Below, piece after piece: positions 53,331 to 62,269 of a stretch of DNA of 64,000 nucleotides. The stretch covers positions 62,001-126,000 of the forward strand of contig NZ_WBOS01000007.1 of NCBI RefSeq assembly GCF_008923245.1. Reading direction: 5' to 3'. The notes under the pieces were generated by a model, which had not been told where the DNA came from, ran no database searches, and saw nothing but the letters and a program-made list of their open reading frames with translations. The DNA comes from Cytobacillus depressus (GTDB lineage Bacteria; Bacillota; Bacilli; Bacillales; Cytobacillaceae). Position 1 is the stretch's first letter; each line of letters begins with the position of its first letter. Made by a program: the position numbers and the translations under genes.

Positions 53331-55103
53331 TTGATATCATCCGTCAATCTTTTAAATCAAGGGAAAATCATTGATCTTTCATGGAAGCGATGTCATACGT
53401 TTGGACTTTCACCCACCGGTCCTGTAAATGATATCTTATTTACGGGCAAGAAATTGCAAAAAGTACTAAAAAAGAATGAATATTTGATAAAACATACAAC
53501 GGCCATTTTAGAAAAGCTTTATCCAACCATTCATTCGAGTGGACTTGTTACAGTGATTGTGGACCGTAATGGAACAATTATTCATAAAATAGGTAAACTC
53601 GATATCGATGAATCCTTTGACCATTTTCCAATTGGCTCAAATTGGTCAGAGGAAATTAAAGGGACAAACGCGATTGGGCTAGCCATTTATGAGAAAAAAA
53701 GCATCATTACCCACGCAGAACATCACTTCTATGTTAAAAATCACTTTCTTACATGTGCGGCAAGTCCCATTTTTTCTCCAAGTGGCGATTTTATCGGAGC
53801 GGTTAATATTAGCGCAAGGAAAGAGTTATTTCATCCATCGATGGTTTCTTTAGCAAGCATGATTGTAGAAGCTGTACAAAATCGCTTACTTATGGATCGT
53901 GTAAAGCAAGAAAAACTTTTAGCATTAAAAGAAATGGAATATGCGGCAAATATATGTTTAACTCCCCATCTTACACTCGATCATGAAAGAAGAATCATCC
54001 GGGCAAATCAGCCCGCTCGGCAATTATTAGGCAGTGATTGTATTGGACAAGAGTTTCATATGAAAGACGGCTATTCAGTTGATATAACAGATGATCAGTC
54101 AAATAAAGTTTTTCGTTCCGTTGTTTCCTTACATAGAAATAGCAAAAAAACTCTCAGTGACCAAAATCTTTATACAATCACTGACATTATTGGCTCTTGT
54201 GAAAAAATAGTAAGCGTAAGGAAAATGGTAAAAAAAGCTGCCTTATCAGACTACCCTATCATCATTTATGGAGAAAGCGGAACAGGTAAGGAATTAATTG
54301 CACAATCTTTACATTCAACTGGACCACGTAAAATAAAACCATTTATTGCGGTTAATTGCAGCGCCATTCCTGAAAGTTTGATTGAGAGTGAATTATTTGG
54401 CTACGAACGAGGTGCTTTTACAGGTGCGAAGCGGGAAGGAGCAACCGGTAAATTCGAAGCGGCTGACGGTGGTACGATATTCCTTGATGAAATTGGTGAC
54501 ATGCCTTTGAAGGCGCAGGCAGCCTTGCTCCGAGTTTTACAAGAAAAGTCGGTAACCCGAATTGGTGGAGATACAGTTAGAGTGATAGATACAAGAGTAA
54601 TAGCGGCAACAAATAAAAATTTGCGCGAAGAAGTACAAGCGGGAAGATTTAGAGGGGATTTATACTATCGGTTAAGAGGTATTTTTATTACCCTACCTCC
54701 TCTGCGCAACAGAACCGACATTATCGAGCTAGCAGAGCATTTAATAACAGAGTTAGATAGCCCATTTATTCGTTTATCCAACGATGCGAAGCAAAAACTA
54801 ATCTCCTACCATTGGCCAGGTAATATACGGGAACTAAAAAGTGTTCTTATGCAGGCATCTTTTTTTGCAGAGGATCATGAAATTAATGGTAAGGATTTAC
54901 ATTTTGAAGATGAGTTTGAACGGCAGCCTAGTCTTGGAGATTCTGAAGTAAATACTTCCCTTTCTCTGATGGACACTGAAAAATCTGCAATCTTAAAGGC
55001 GTTACATTCTGTAGAATGGAATATTACTAGAGCTGCTAACATTTTACAAATTAGTCGAAATACACTATACATGAAAATAAGAAAATATAATTTAAGGCAA
55101 TAG
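53331..55103 (+). CDS. Sigma-54-dependent activator, AcoR-like (GAF sensor)
   Basis: 590 residues. The N-terminal half is AcoR-like (SWKRCHTFGLSPTGP, IVDRNGTII-like text, NWSEEIKGTNAIGLAIYEKK) with a GAF-type domain. The AAA+ domain has GESGTGKEL at about 313 and GAFTGA at about 360. The C-terminal Fis-type helix-turn-helix reads NITRAANILQISRNTLYMKI. The start is TTG with AAGGGGG 8 nt upstream. It is divergent from fdhA; in Bacillus such AcoR-like proteins activate alcohol, aldehyde or acetoin catabolism. The effector may be an alcohol or aldehyde. Confidence 0.9.
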   Translation: MISSVNLLNQGKIIDLSWKRCHTFGLSPTGPVNDILFTGKKLQKVLKKNEYLIKHTTAILEKLYPTIHSSGLVTVIVDRNGTIIHKIGKLDIDESFDHFPIGSNWSEEIKGTNAIGLAIYEKKSIITHAEHHFYVKNHFLTCAASPIFSPSGDFIGAVNISARKELFHPSMVSLASMIVEAVQNRLLMDRVKQEKLLALKEMEYAANICLTPHLTLDHERRIIRANQPARQLLGSDCIGQEFHMKDGYSVDITDDQSNKVFRSVVSLHRNSKKTLSDQNLYTITDIIGSCEKIVSVRKMVKKAALSDYPIIIYGESGTGKELIAQSLHSTGPRKIKPFIAVNCSAIPESLIESELFGYERGAFTGAKREGATGKFEAADGGTIFLDEIGDMPLKAQAALLRVLQEKSVTRIGGDTVRVIDTRVIAATNKNLREEVQAGRFRGDLYYRLRGIFITLPPLRNRTDIIELAEHLITELDSPFIRLSNDAKQKLISYHWPGNIRELKSVLMQASFFAEDHEINGKDLHFEDEFERQPSLGDSEVNTSLSLMDTEKSAILKALHSVEWNITRAANILQISRNTLYMKIRKYNLRQ

Positions 55104-55160
55104 CCCTTTTCATTTTTCAATACTTTATGGTTAGATACTTAATTTAATCAAACTTCCTTA

Positions 55161-55241
55161 GATAACTTTTTACAATCAGCATATAACGATGAAATAATGA
55201 AAAGTAGATTAGATTACCATGCAATGAGAAATGCCTCTTAA
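55161..55241 (+). pseudogene. Fragment of a GNAT acetyltransferase gene
   Basis: 27 codons reading DNFLQSAYNDEIMKSRLD then drifting to a stop. The first 18 codons align with DNFLQTAYNDEMMRRRIE of the intact GNAT gene (39449 onwards) at both DNA and protein level. No start or acetyl-CoA motif remains. Confidence 0.7.
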
Positions 55242-55261
55242 ACATGGACAGCCATTGTAAA

Positions 55262-55303
55262 ATTGAAAGGCCGCCTGACTATACCTCCAGCGGCCTTTCA
55301 ATT
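55262..55303. terminator. Intrinsic bidirectional hairpin
   Basis: TTGAAAGGCCGC pairs with GCGGCCTTTCAA. It follows the BASS-like remnant on the minus strand and the activator gene on the plus strand. Confidence 0.8.
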
Positions 55304-55483
55304 TCAAATACTTTTCCTTTTTTGCACGTGTGAACTCAGTAAATCTCGGGTATCTTTCACCGGCTTTTTCGCCCAAAACGTAGCGAGAATAGGGCCTGCG
55401 ATATTATGCCAGACAGCACCAAGGACACTAGGTAGCGCAGCGAGTGGTCCTAAATGTGCGGTGGCTAAAAGTAACCAATTCTC
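55304..55483 (-). pseudogene. C-terminal remnant of a BASS-family (bile acid:sodium symporter-like) transporter
   Basis: About 60 codons of open frame. The reading contains LGPLAALPSVLGAVWHNIAG and PILATFWAKK, the look of the C-terminal end of BASS transporters, where WHN-x-x-G is conserved. No upstream helices remain in any frame and no ribosome binding site is present. A plus-strand ORF across it (55263-55802) is an artefact. Confidence 0.55.
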
Positions 55484-55555
55484 CAATGATAAAACTTATA
55501 AACGGCTACTTTTTCTTTGTCCCTTGTTTTACTTAATGACTATTCCTACATGTTG

Positions 55556-55870
55556 CTATGACGTTAATTTCAATCCAACGGCTGCACCGAGCACTAGAAA
55601 AATAAAAAATATCCGTTTCCAATCTTTAGACTCCCCATATAAAATCATACCTAAAACTGCTCCCCCCGAGGCCCCAATGCCTGTCCAAATGGCATATGCC
55701 GTTCCCATTGGCAATTCTTCCATGGCAAAGGCAAGTAATAGAAAGCTACCGCCAAATCCAGCAAAGAGCATAAATAAGGATTGCCAATTTCTATTTTTAT
55801 GAAGACTGCTTATCATTGTTACACCAAACATCTCCAGCACTCCCGCCAATATGAGATAAATCCAGCTCAC
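55556..55870 (-). CDS. ykkD: SMR-family guanidinium exporter subunit (YkkD/Gdx-like)
   Basis: 104 residues, four membrane helices. The active-site Glu is in AGVLEMFGV (Glu13), and [21 protein letters not shown] is the SMR signature of the SugE/Gdx group. GTG start overlaps the ykkC stop by 4 bp. With its partner it exports guanidinium by proton antiport, under the riboswitch at 56240. Confidence 0.88.
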   Translation of the reverse strand: MSWIYLILAGVLEMFGVTMISSLHKNRNWQSLFMLFAGFGGSFLLLAFAMEELPMGTAYAIWTGIGASGGAVLGMILYGESKDWKRIFFIFLVLGAAVGLKLTS

Positions 55871-56211
55871 AGTGAGGACTCCCCCTTTCTTTCATGATCT
55901 TCATCCTTAGTAACAAGCTTTAGTCCGATGACTCCAGTTAATAAAATCAAAACAAGAATAAGCTTCGAAACTTTAAAAGGCTCCCCGAAGAAAACAATTT
56001 CTGATAATACAGTTCCAGCTGTCCCCATCCCTACAAACACAGCATAAACCGTTCCAACCGGCAACTTCTTTCCAGCATTAATCAACAAATAAAAACTAAT
56101 AATAATTGAAATAACCGTTCCTGCCCATGTCCATACATCATCTGCATGTTTTAGACCAATGACCCAGAATACTTCAAAAAAGGCTGCAATAAAAACCTTT
56201 AGCCAATTCAT
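55867..56211 (-). CDS. ykkC: SMR-family guanidinium exporter subunit (YkkC-like)
   Basis: 114 residues, four helices plus a charged tail [11 protein letters not shown]. Glu in [16 protein letters not shown] and the block [20 protein letters not shown] are SMR features. The second ATG at 56211 has GGAGGG 6 nt upstream, the first abuts it. First gene behind the guanidine-I riboswitch and heterodimer partner of the YkkD-like protein. Confidence 0.88.
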   Translation of the reverse strand: MNWLKVFIAAFFEVFWVIGLKHADDVWTWAGTVISIIISFYLLINAGKKLPVGTVYAVFVGMGTAGTVLSEIVFFGEPFKVSKLILVLILLTGVIGLKLVTKDEDHERKGESSL

Positions 56212-56239
56212 GTTCATCCCTCCATTTTTTCACCAAAAC

Positions 56240-56360
56240 AAAAAGCCTAAGAGATTTCTGTTAAACAGTCATCTCCCAGGCTTTTATCCTTCCGTGGCAC
56301 AGGCTTTGCCTGTGAGTTTTCTCTCGGACCAGACCAGTAAAAAGCTGCGGAACCCTAGAA
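56240..56360 (-). ncRNA. Guanidine-I (ykkC) riboswitch with terminator
   Basis: On the minus strand the aptamer shows the conserved pieces CTAGGGTTCCG, ACTGGTCTGGTCCGAGAG, GCCACGGAAGGATAAAAG and CCTGGGAGA. The 3' part pairs AAAAGCCTGGGAGAT with ATCTCTTAGGCTTTTT, an intrinsic terminator that overlaps the aptamer end. Guanidine binding should prevent termination and turn on the SMR pair 29 bp downstream. Confidence 0.95.
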
Positions 56361-56513
56361 AACATTTTTATGCATTTCATTTTATTATATTTAATAATCA
56401 AACGAATTCAAGTTGTACATTAAGTGATTTTTGCAGAAAAACAGAGTCATTCATTATGATTCCTTAATTATTCTCTCCTATTCTTTTATTTCCACTATAT
56501 TTTACTCATCAAA

Positions 56514-56957
56514 CTAGAACTTCCAAATAACGAAAAAGATTAATATTATTAGGAGACATCCTCCTCCTAACGAAGTGAGAATTTGTTTCCAAAAAATCAC
56601 CTCATCCCTCTCTTCCCTAAATTTTTCAACGATACTTATATTAACCTCTTCGAATTGGGATAAACGCCACCATTTAATAAAGCTTAGATGAAATGTTTTA
56701 ATTTCCTTTTTCCCTCCTCTAGGGCTGTAAATCTTAATAGTTGCATCCTCGATAATAAATTGATGTTCATTAGAAAAATCGGAACTTTCCTCAGTAAATG
56801 GAATGGACAATCGGGTTAATTCCGATCGAACCCGATCAGCTAGTATTCGCTTTGACGTATTATTTATCACCATCACCCGTCCATTTACATATAATCGATA
56901 AACAAAAATGATAATGGCAATTATTATTGAAATAATTAGTGGGAAAGTGACATCCAT
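56514..56957 (-). CDS. Hypothetical membrane protein
   Basis: 147 residues. Hydrophobic helices at about 5-22 and 122-145 bracket a soluble middle of about 95 residues with mixed charge (KRILADRVRSELTRL, EHQFIIEDATIKIYSPRGGKKE). Unknown family. The start is ATG; the gene stands alone. Confidence 0.55.
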   Translation of the reverse strand: MDVTFPLIISIIIAIIIFVYRLYVNGRVMVINNTSKRILADRVRSELTRLSIPFTEESSDFSNEHQFIIEDATIKIYSPRGGKKEIKTFHLSFIKWWRLSQFEEVNISIVEKFREERDEVIFWKQILTSLGGGCLLIILIFFVIWKF

Positions 56958-57318
56958 TTCATAAAAATGATTTGCAGAAAGTAACGTTTGACTAATAAAA
57001 CCTGTATAAGTGAATAGAGATTCAACCTTTGATTTGAAAGCAATCCCCTTATAAAGTTGAACTCTAAAAGCTTCATAAAAGCTTAGTAATGATCCACTCC
57101 AGTGATGATTAATAAGCCGATCAAAAATTCATCCATAAGTATCTCCTAGAATATCAAATCTATAAAACACTACAATTTTAACACAACCTACAAACAGAAT
57201 TACAATTTTACCAGATTTAGGAGAAAAATATTTATTTCATTCTACAATTATGCGAAAATAGAATTTAGTCAGTAAGCATACGATATAGAAAGAACATGAA
57301 CGAAAAGAGGTTTTCTAC
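56958..57318. other. Intergenic region upstream of the GNAT-aminotransferase fusion
   Basis: About 360 bp, AT-rich, with no ORF I trust. It should contain the promoter of the fusion gene; AAGAGG precedes its ATG. Confidence 0.4.
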
Positions 57319-58917
57319 ATGTATTGGTGTAAAGTTGCCCGCACAGAGATGGAGTTTGCTGAAATTGCCAAATTAAATTATGAAACCTTTGTTGAAGAGA
57401 TTCCTCAGCATGAGCCTGATGAACATGGCTTTCGAGTAGATTCTTTTCACGATGAAAATAAATATATTATAGTTTTGAAAGATCAAGAGCTCGCAGGAAT
57501 GATTGCGATCCGTGATCAGCGTCCTTTTTCCTTGGACAAGAAAATCGGCCCTGTCGAGAAGCTACTTCCCGAATATGCATTGGAGGGAAAACTTTGCGAA
57601 ATCCGCCTTCTTGCAGTAAGAAAAGAACATCGGAATGGCCGTGTATTTTTTATGCTTGTCGGGGCATTGTCTGACTATGCGTATAAGCAAGGCTATAGTG
57701 CCGCAGTTATTTCTGGTACGGTTCGGGAACAAAAGCTTTATAAGCAAATGGGATTTGAAGCATTTTCAGATGCGGTTGGTACAGAAGATGCACAGTTTAT
57801 CCCTATGGCGCTAACTAGAAAGCAATTCGAACAATCCGTCGCTGCGAGACTCAAACAAAAGAGATTCTCTTTTTATCCAGGGCCTGTATTATTACATGAC
57901 GAAATAAAGTCCGCACTGACTGAAGAACCTGTTTCCCATCGATCGTATGATTTTTCACTTACTCTAGAAAAAGTAAAGAAAATGCTCGTTCACATGAGCC
58001 ATACCAAATATGTACATTTGTTAACTGGAAGTGGAACTCTAGCAAATGAAGCAATGATCGCTCAATTAAAATCCTTGCCCGGAAAAGGACTAGTCCTCAT
58101 AAACGGGGCTTTCGGAGAAAGGTTATTAAATCAGGCAAATAGATGGGGACTATATTTTGATACTTTATGTAATGACTGGGGACAGCCGTTTGATGAAAAA
58201 AAAATCGCTGCTAAACTAGCAGAAAATAATTATGAATGGCTATTAATGGCTCACGGTGAAACTTCGACTGGCATGTTAAATCCATTAAAAAATCTTCAAC
58301 AGCTTTGCAAGGAGTATCATGTTAAGCTTTGCGTCGATTGTGTCAGTTCCTTTGGTGCCTTGCCATTTTCACTTGCAAATGTGTACTTGGCAACAGGTGT
58401 CAGCGGAAAAGCTATAGGAACGATGAGCGGTCTTTCATTTGTTTTTTCAAACCATGAAATCAGGGAAAATCTATCCCTCCCCTCTTATCTTGATCTAGGA
58501 TTATATGCAAAAGGAAATATTCCATTTACATATTCATCACAGCTATTAAAAAGCTTGGAAAGTGCATTAAGTTTTTATAAGGATGGGAACCGCTACACAT
58601 TACTGAAGAATCGATATGAACTGCTTCTTACCGCTGAGAAAAATGGAGAAATGACCTTTTTAACCGAGCAAGGCTATCCAATGATTGTCACGTTAAAAGG
58701 AGAAGAGAATTCTTGGAACATGGCTGAGGATGCCGCTCTATCGGGATTTGATTTGCACTATAAAAGCGCTTATTTAACTGATAGAGATTGGATACAGATA
58801 TCAATTATTCAGCCGAATTTTGGAGAAGCATGGGTGAAGTTTCGGAAATGGTATTTGAATTATAATGAGTACCATAATAGGCAAATAATCAGTTGTAGAG
58901 TAGAAAACAGGAATTAG
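57319..58917 (+). CDS. Fusion protein: N-terminal GNAT-like acyltransferase and class V aminotransferase
   Basis: 532 residues. Residues about 1-170 form a GNAT-type domain (LNYETFVEEIPQH, ELAGMIAIRDQRPFS, EIRLLAVRKEHRNG, VREQKLYKQMGFEAF), close in layout to the FeeM/autoinducer-synthase-like group. Residues about 180-515 are a class V, PLP-dependent aminotransferase (FYPGPVLLHDEI, HLLTGSGTLANEAM, HGETSTGMLNPL, VDCVSSFGALPF). The PLP Lys is in VSGKAIGTMSGLSF, about residue 362. It may make an N-acylated amino compound; no substrate is evident. ATG with AAGAGG 8 nt upstream. Single gene. Confidence 0.8.
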   Translation: MYWCKVARTEMEFAEIAKLNYETFVEEIPQHEPDEHGFRVDSFHDENKYIIVLKDQELAGMIAIRDQRPFSLDKKIGPVEKLLPEYALEGKLCEIRLLAVRKEHRNGRVFFMLVGALSDYAYKQGYSAAVISGTVREQKLYKQMGFEAFSDAVGTEDAQFIPMALTRKQFEQSVAARLKQKRFSFYPGPVLLHDEIKSALTEEPVSHRSYDFSLTLEKVKKMLVHMSHTKYVHLLTGSGTLANEAMIAQLKSLPGKGLVLINGAFGERLLNQANRWGLYFDTLCNDWGQPFDEKKIAAKLAENNYEWLLMAHGETSTGMLNPLKNLQQLCKEYHVKLCVDCVSSFGALPFSLANVYLATGVSGKAIGTMSGLSFVFSNHEIRENLSLPSYLDLGLYAKGNIPFTYSSQLLKSLESALSFYKDGNRYTLLKNRYELLLTAEKNGEMTFLTEQGYPMIVTLKGEENSWNMAEDAALSGFDLHYKSAYLTDRDWIQISIIQPNFGEAWVKFRKWYLNYNEYHNRQIISCRVENRN

Positions 58918-58924
58918 ATATGCC

Positions 58925-59075
58925 TTCTTGTCCTTTGGTTTCAGGTGTTCCACCTTACTAAGCCAGACAAGAGGGCAACTCCTTATCCTGCTTCCCCTCA
59001 TTAAACCGTACGAGAGGTTTTCCCTCATACGGCTTTCCAACGTTCTTCTTTCTTTGGGTTTACGGTATAAACTTT
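58925..59075 (-). mobile_element. Group II intron 3' remnant (domain V region)
   Basis: On the minus strand AAGCCGTATGAGG-GAAA-CCTCTCGTACGGTT folds as a domain V hairpin with the AGC-type triad, a GAAA tetraloop and the bulge on the 3' side. About 100 bp of flanking RNA-like sequence follows toward 58925. No reverse transcriptase frame remains, so only the 3' end is left. An ORF at 58801-59082 is not real. Confidence 0.75.
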
Positions 59076-59114
59076 GTAACACACGAAAAAATGTATTTCT
59101 AATCTATTAGCCCG

Positions 59115-60704
59115 CTATTCTGCTAGACTAGTATTCCATAAAACAATCCCTTCAAAGTAGCCGATGCCTTTTACAATATCTTGGTATGCTGATAATCTGT
59201 AGAAATCTCCTAGTTTAATATAGGAAAGGTATTCGCTCCAATTATATTCTTGTAATTCCGCCAATTTTGCTAATGCTACTTCCTGGGATTCGGCCTTACG
59301 GATCCCTTCCAGCAGACTAATTAGTTTCTCATCTTCTGGCCAGCCCGGGCTATCCTTATCAAGTAATGTTGTTTGGGTCGGAGTGGAAACAGGAGCGTAA
59401 CCATTGAACAAAACTTCCCATCCATTGGGTTCTCTAACTTTTTGGACTAATGTACCCCAATCTGTAATATCTAATTTTACGTTTACTCCGATCCTTTCCA
59501 TTTGCTCTTTAAAGATAACAGCTGGAGTATAGACAAAATTATAATCACGTGTTGCCAATACTCTAATTTCTTCACCATTATAGCCAGCTTCTTTTAATAG
59601 CGCTTTCGCCTTTTCTAAATCCTGTCCGTTATAAAATTCTTTCCCTGCATCCGTATTCCATTTAACCTGTTCTTTAAGCATGACACCGTTATCTAATCGG
59701 TAAAAATCTTTATTAATAAAAGTCCCCGATAAAATTTCCTCTTTATTAATAGCATAATTGATGGCTTGTCGAAGTTTTGGATTTGTTACTATCCCTTCCT
59801 TTTTGTTAAAAACAATATTATGCGCCCCATACAGGTTAACTGAAGGTTCTAAGCCTGGTGTTTTTTCAATTTGGTTATAATTATCATAGGATAAACCATA
59901 TGCATAATGGTATTCTCCTGTTATGAGTCCGGCTAACCTAATGGATTCATCAGTTACTACGTCGAAGTAAATATTATCAACTAACGCTTCTTTTTTTCCC
60001 GATAATCCATCTGAAGGCAGGTCAACTGGCACGTAATCATCAAACTTTTCCAATTGAATATATTGGTCTTGTTTCCATTCGACAAATCGGAATGGTCCTG
60101 TCCCTATTATTTCTGTTACAGGTCCGTTAGAAGCCGATTCAATCACTTCTTTTGGCATAATCGCAGCAAACTGGTTGGTTGCGGCAAAAACATCGAGCAG
60201 GCCAAAAGCAGATGACTCAAGTTCAAATACAACAGTATATTCATCTTTTTCGGTAAAGATCCCAGCCCCAACTGCATTTGCAGCCCTAGGCGCGCTCTTC
60301 AGCCATCTTTCCATAGAAGCAATGACGTCTTCTGCCTTCATTTCTTTCCCATTATGGAACTTGACGCCTTTTCTTAAATGAAATGTGTAAGTCAGTTGGT
60401 CTTCACTTTGTTCATAAGATTCAGCAAGCATTGGAACTACTTCATAATTAGAATCGACAGTTAAAAGGGTCTCATATATATGTCTGGCAATTTCTTTTGT
60501 TGCGGTCGTGCTGACAGTATGCGTATCTAAAGTTGAAGGTTGGGCATCAATTGCTATTCGAAGGTCCCCGCCGCTATACGCATTTTCTTTAGGATCATTA
60601 TTAACTCCTTTTACATCTTTATGTATTGCCGTCGATTCAGAATTGCATGCTGCCAATAGCAGAATTAGGATTAAAATTATTGATTTGTTTAACGTTTTCA
60701 ACAT
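59115..60704 (-). CDS. Peptide-type ABC substrate-binding lipoprotein (family 5)
   Basis: 529 residues. Lipobox LLLAAC (Cys20), then LRIAIDAQPSTLDTHTVST, VKFHNGKEMKAEDVIASMERW, GTGPFRFVEWK and KLRQAINYAINKEEIL. ATG at 60704 with GAGGGGG 3 nt upstream; a longer ORF to 60731 lacks a site. No permease or ATPase gene follows, so it must use a transporter encoded elsewhere. It lies 42 bp after the M20 gene. Confidence 0.85.
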   Translation of the reverse strand: MLKTLNKSIILILILLLAACNSESTAIHKDVKGVNNDPKENAYSGGDLRIAIDAQPSTLDTHTVSTTATKEIARHIYETLLTVDSNYEVVPMLAESYEQSEDQLTYTFHLRKGVKFHNGKEMKAEDVIASMERWLKSAPRAANAVGAGIFTEKDEYTVVFELESSAFGLLDVFAATNQFAAIMPKEVIESASNGPVTEIIGTGPFRFVEWKQDQYIQLEKFDDYVPVDLPSDGLSGKKEALVDNIYFDVVTDESIRLAGLITGEYHYAYGLSYDNYNQIEKTPGLEPSVNLYGAHNIVFNKKEGIVTNPKLRQAINYAINKEEILSGTFINKDFYRLDNGVMLKEQVKWNTDAGKEFYNGQDLEKAKALLKEAGYNGEEIRVLATRDYNFVYTPAVIFKEQMERIGVNVKLDITDWGTLVQKVREPNGWEVLFNGYAPVSTPTQTTLLDKDSPGWPEDEKLISLLEGIRKAESQEVALAKLAELQEYNWSEYLSYIKLGDFYRLSAYQDIVKGIGYFEGIVLWNTSLAE

Positions 60705-60746
60705 AATCCCCCTCGCATCCTTTTGTTTCACATTTTTTAAGCTGGG

Positions 60747-62024
60747 TTAATTCTTCAACTCTTTCAAGTTTTTTGTTTCTGGTTGGAAATTAATTGTCAC
60801 ATCGCTACCCAAAAATTCAAATGTATATTGCAACGTTGCCGCCACACCTAGCTTTAAAACATCCTCATCCATATCAAATTTAGGATTATGATGTTCCGCA
60901 CCTGTTCCTTTCTCTTCGTTTTGAATCCCTACAAATGAAAATACGCCAGGGAAATATTTTTGATAATAACTGAAAGGTTCTGATGCCATCCATGCTGGAT
61001 ATGGATACACGGCCTGTTCTCCGATTGAGTTTTTCACTGCACTTAAAGCAATTGCGGCACAGTCCTCTTGATTGTAAACGCATAAATCCCTTGCTTTTGG
61101 TTCATTAATATATTCATACGTGCAATGATGCAGTTCACAAGTTTTCTCTAAAATCCTTTTAAATTCTTGCTCAGCCTTTACCCCTTGATCATATTGTAAA
61201 TATCTAACCGTTCCACTAAATTGCAACGTATCTGGAATTACATTTGCAGCGGATCCCGCATAAATGCTTCCAATTGAGTACGTAATCGCTTTAAACGGAT
61301 CTAATGCATTCAATCTCATCATTTTTAAATGGTTATAAAAATCAGTAAAACAATCTAATGGTGAATGCGTTAAATCTGGGCGTGACCCATGACCGCCTAT
61401 CCCTTTTAAAATAATGTTAAAAGCGAATGCACTTGACATTCTTGGACCCGGGTCTACGGAAATTTTTCCAGATGGGATATCTGATTTTAGATGTATCCCC
61501 CAAACACCATCTGCTCCTATTTCTATAAGCCTTTGTAAAATGCCGATAATGCCTCCTCCGATTTCTTCTGCTTGCTCAAAAGCTAGGATTACTTTTCCTT
61601 TTATTTTGTTTCGATTTTGGGATAAAATTTTCGCAGTTCCAAGTAGCATCGCAGTGTGGCCGTCATGACCACACGTATGGGAGACCCCATCATATTTCGA
61701 AACTACTTGCTTAACATCTTTAAGATTTGTTTCATCTTCCTGCATAGGCAGAGCGTCTAGGTCTGCCCGCAAAATTAATGACTTCCCTTGTTCTTCCCCC
61801 TCTATGATGCCGATAACTCCTCCATTCGGAACGATTTCATATGCCACTCCCATTTTTCTCAATTCTTCTGTTACAACTTTTATAGTGCGTTTTTCTTGCA
61901 AGCCTACCTCAGGATGCATGTGAAAGTCTCTCCTTAGGCTAATAACATATTGTTCTACTTGTTTAGCGGACTCTAGCGAATCTATTAAAAAGGAACTGCA
62001 TTGAACTGAATCTGTTGTTTTCAT
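60747..62024 (-). CDS. M20-family amidohydrolase (N-acyl amino acid/hippurate type), intact
   Basis: 425 residues. Metal sites: ALPMQ with RADLDALP, HTCGHDGHTA, FEQAEEIGGG, GVWGIHLK (His missing in the other copy) and EHHNPKFDMDE. The dimerisation domain is present (about 200-310: IILKGIGGHGSRP, YSIGSIYAGSAANVIPD, TLQFSGTVRYL). It hydrolyses N-acyl amino acids or similar amides. ATG with GAGGTGATAG 4 nt upstream. It lies between the lipoprotein and the ligase remnant. Confidence 0.88.
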   Translation of the reverse strand: MKTTDSVQCSSFLIDSLESAKQVEQYVISLRRDFHMHPEVGLQEKRTIKVVTEELRKMGVAYEIVPNGGVIGIIEGEEQGKSLILRADLDALPMQEDETNLKDVKQVVSKYDGVSHTCGHDGHTAMLLGTAKILSQNRNKIKGKVILAFEQAEEIGGGIIGILQRLIEIGADGVWGIHLKSDIPSGKISVDPGPRMSSAFAFNIILKGIGGHGSRPDLTHSPLDCFTDFYNHLKMMRLNALDPFKAITYSIGSIYAGSAANVIPDTLQFSGTVRYLQYDQGVKAEQEFKRILEKTCELHHCTYEYINEPKARDLCVYNQEDCAAIALSAVKNSIGEQAVYPYPAWMASEPFSYYQKYFPGVFSFVGIQNEEKGTGAEHHNPKFDMDEDVLKLGVAATLQYTFEFLGSDVTINFQPETKNLKELKN

Positions 62025-62042
62025 AAACTATCACCTCGGTTA

Positions 62043-62266
62043 TTAATTAATATATTGAATCATATTTTTACTTATTTCTTGCTTGGCAATTTTACCAACC
62101 GTCGTTTTTGGTATTTTTTTTTCAATGATAAACTTTTTGGTTGTTTATAACCGGCAAGACCACTCTCGCAATATTCTCTTAATCTATCAATATCAAGATC
62201 AACATCATCTTTCGGTACAATGAACGCATATCCGGTCTGACCCCATGTCTCGTCCGGTACTTCAAT
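62043..62266 (-). pseudogene. C-terminal remnant of an AMP-binding acyl-CoA ligase, frameshifted
   Basis: The reading EVPDETWGQTGYAFIVPKDD...LREYCESGLAGYKQPK is the C-terminal subdomain of acyl-CoA/AMP ligases; the frame then breaks. Shifting by one base at the A-run gives KFIIEKKIPKTTVGKIAKQE, with the invariant ligase Lys (GKI), ending at TAA 62043. The main ligase body is absent: the fragment starts right after the DUF169 stop. A deletion and a frameshift have both occurred. Confidence 0.75.
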
Positions 62267-62269
62267 ATC

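Noticed and set aside
55263..55802. 179-residue plus-strand ORF
   Set aside because: It is antisense to the BASS-like remnant and the YkkD gene and starts inside a terminator hairpin.
58801..59082. 93-residue minus-strand ORF
   Set aside because: It translates the group II intron RNA and the antisense end of the fusion gene.
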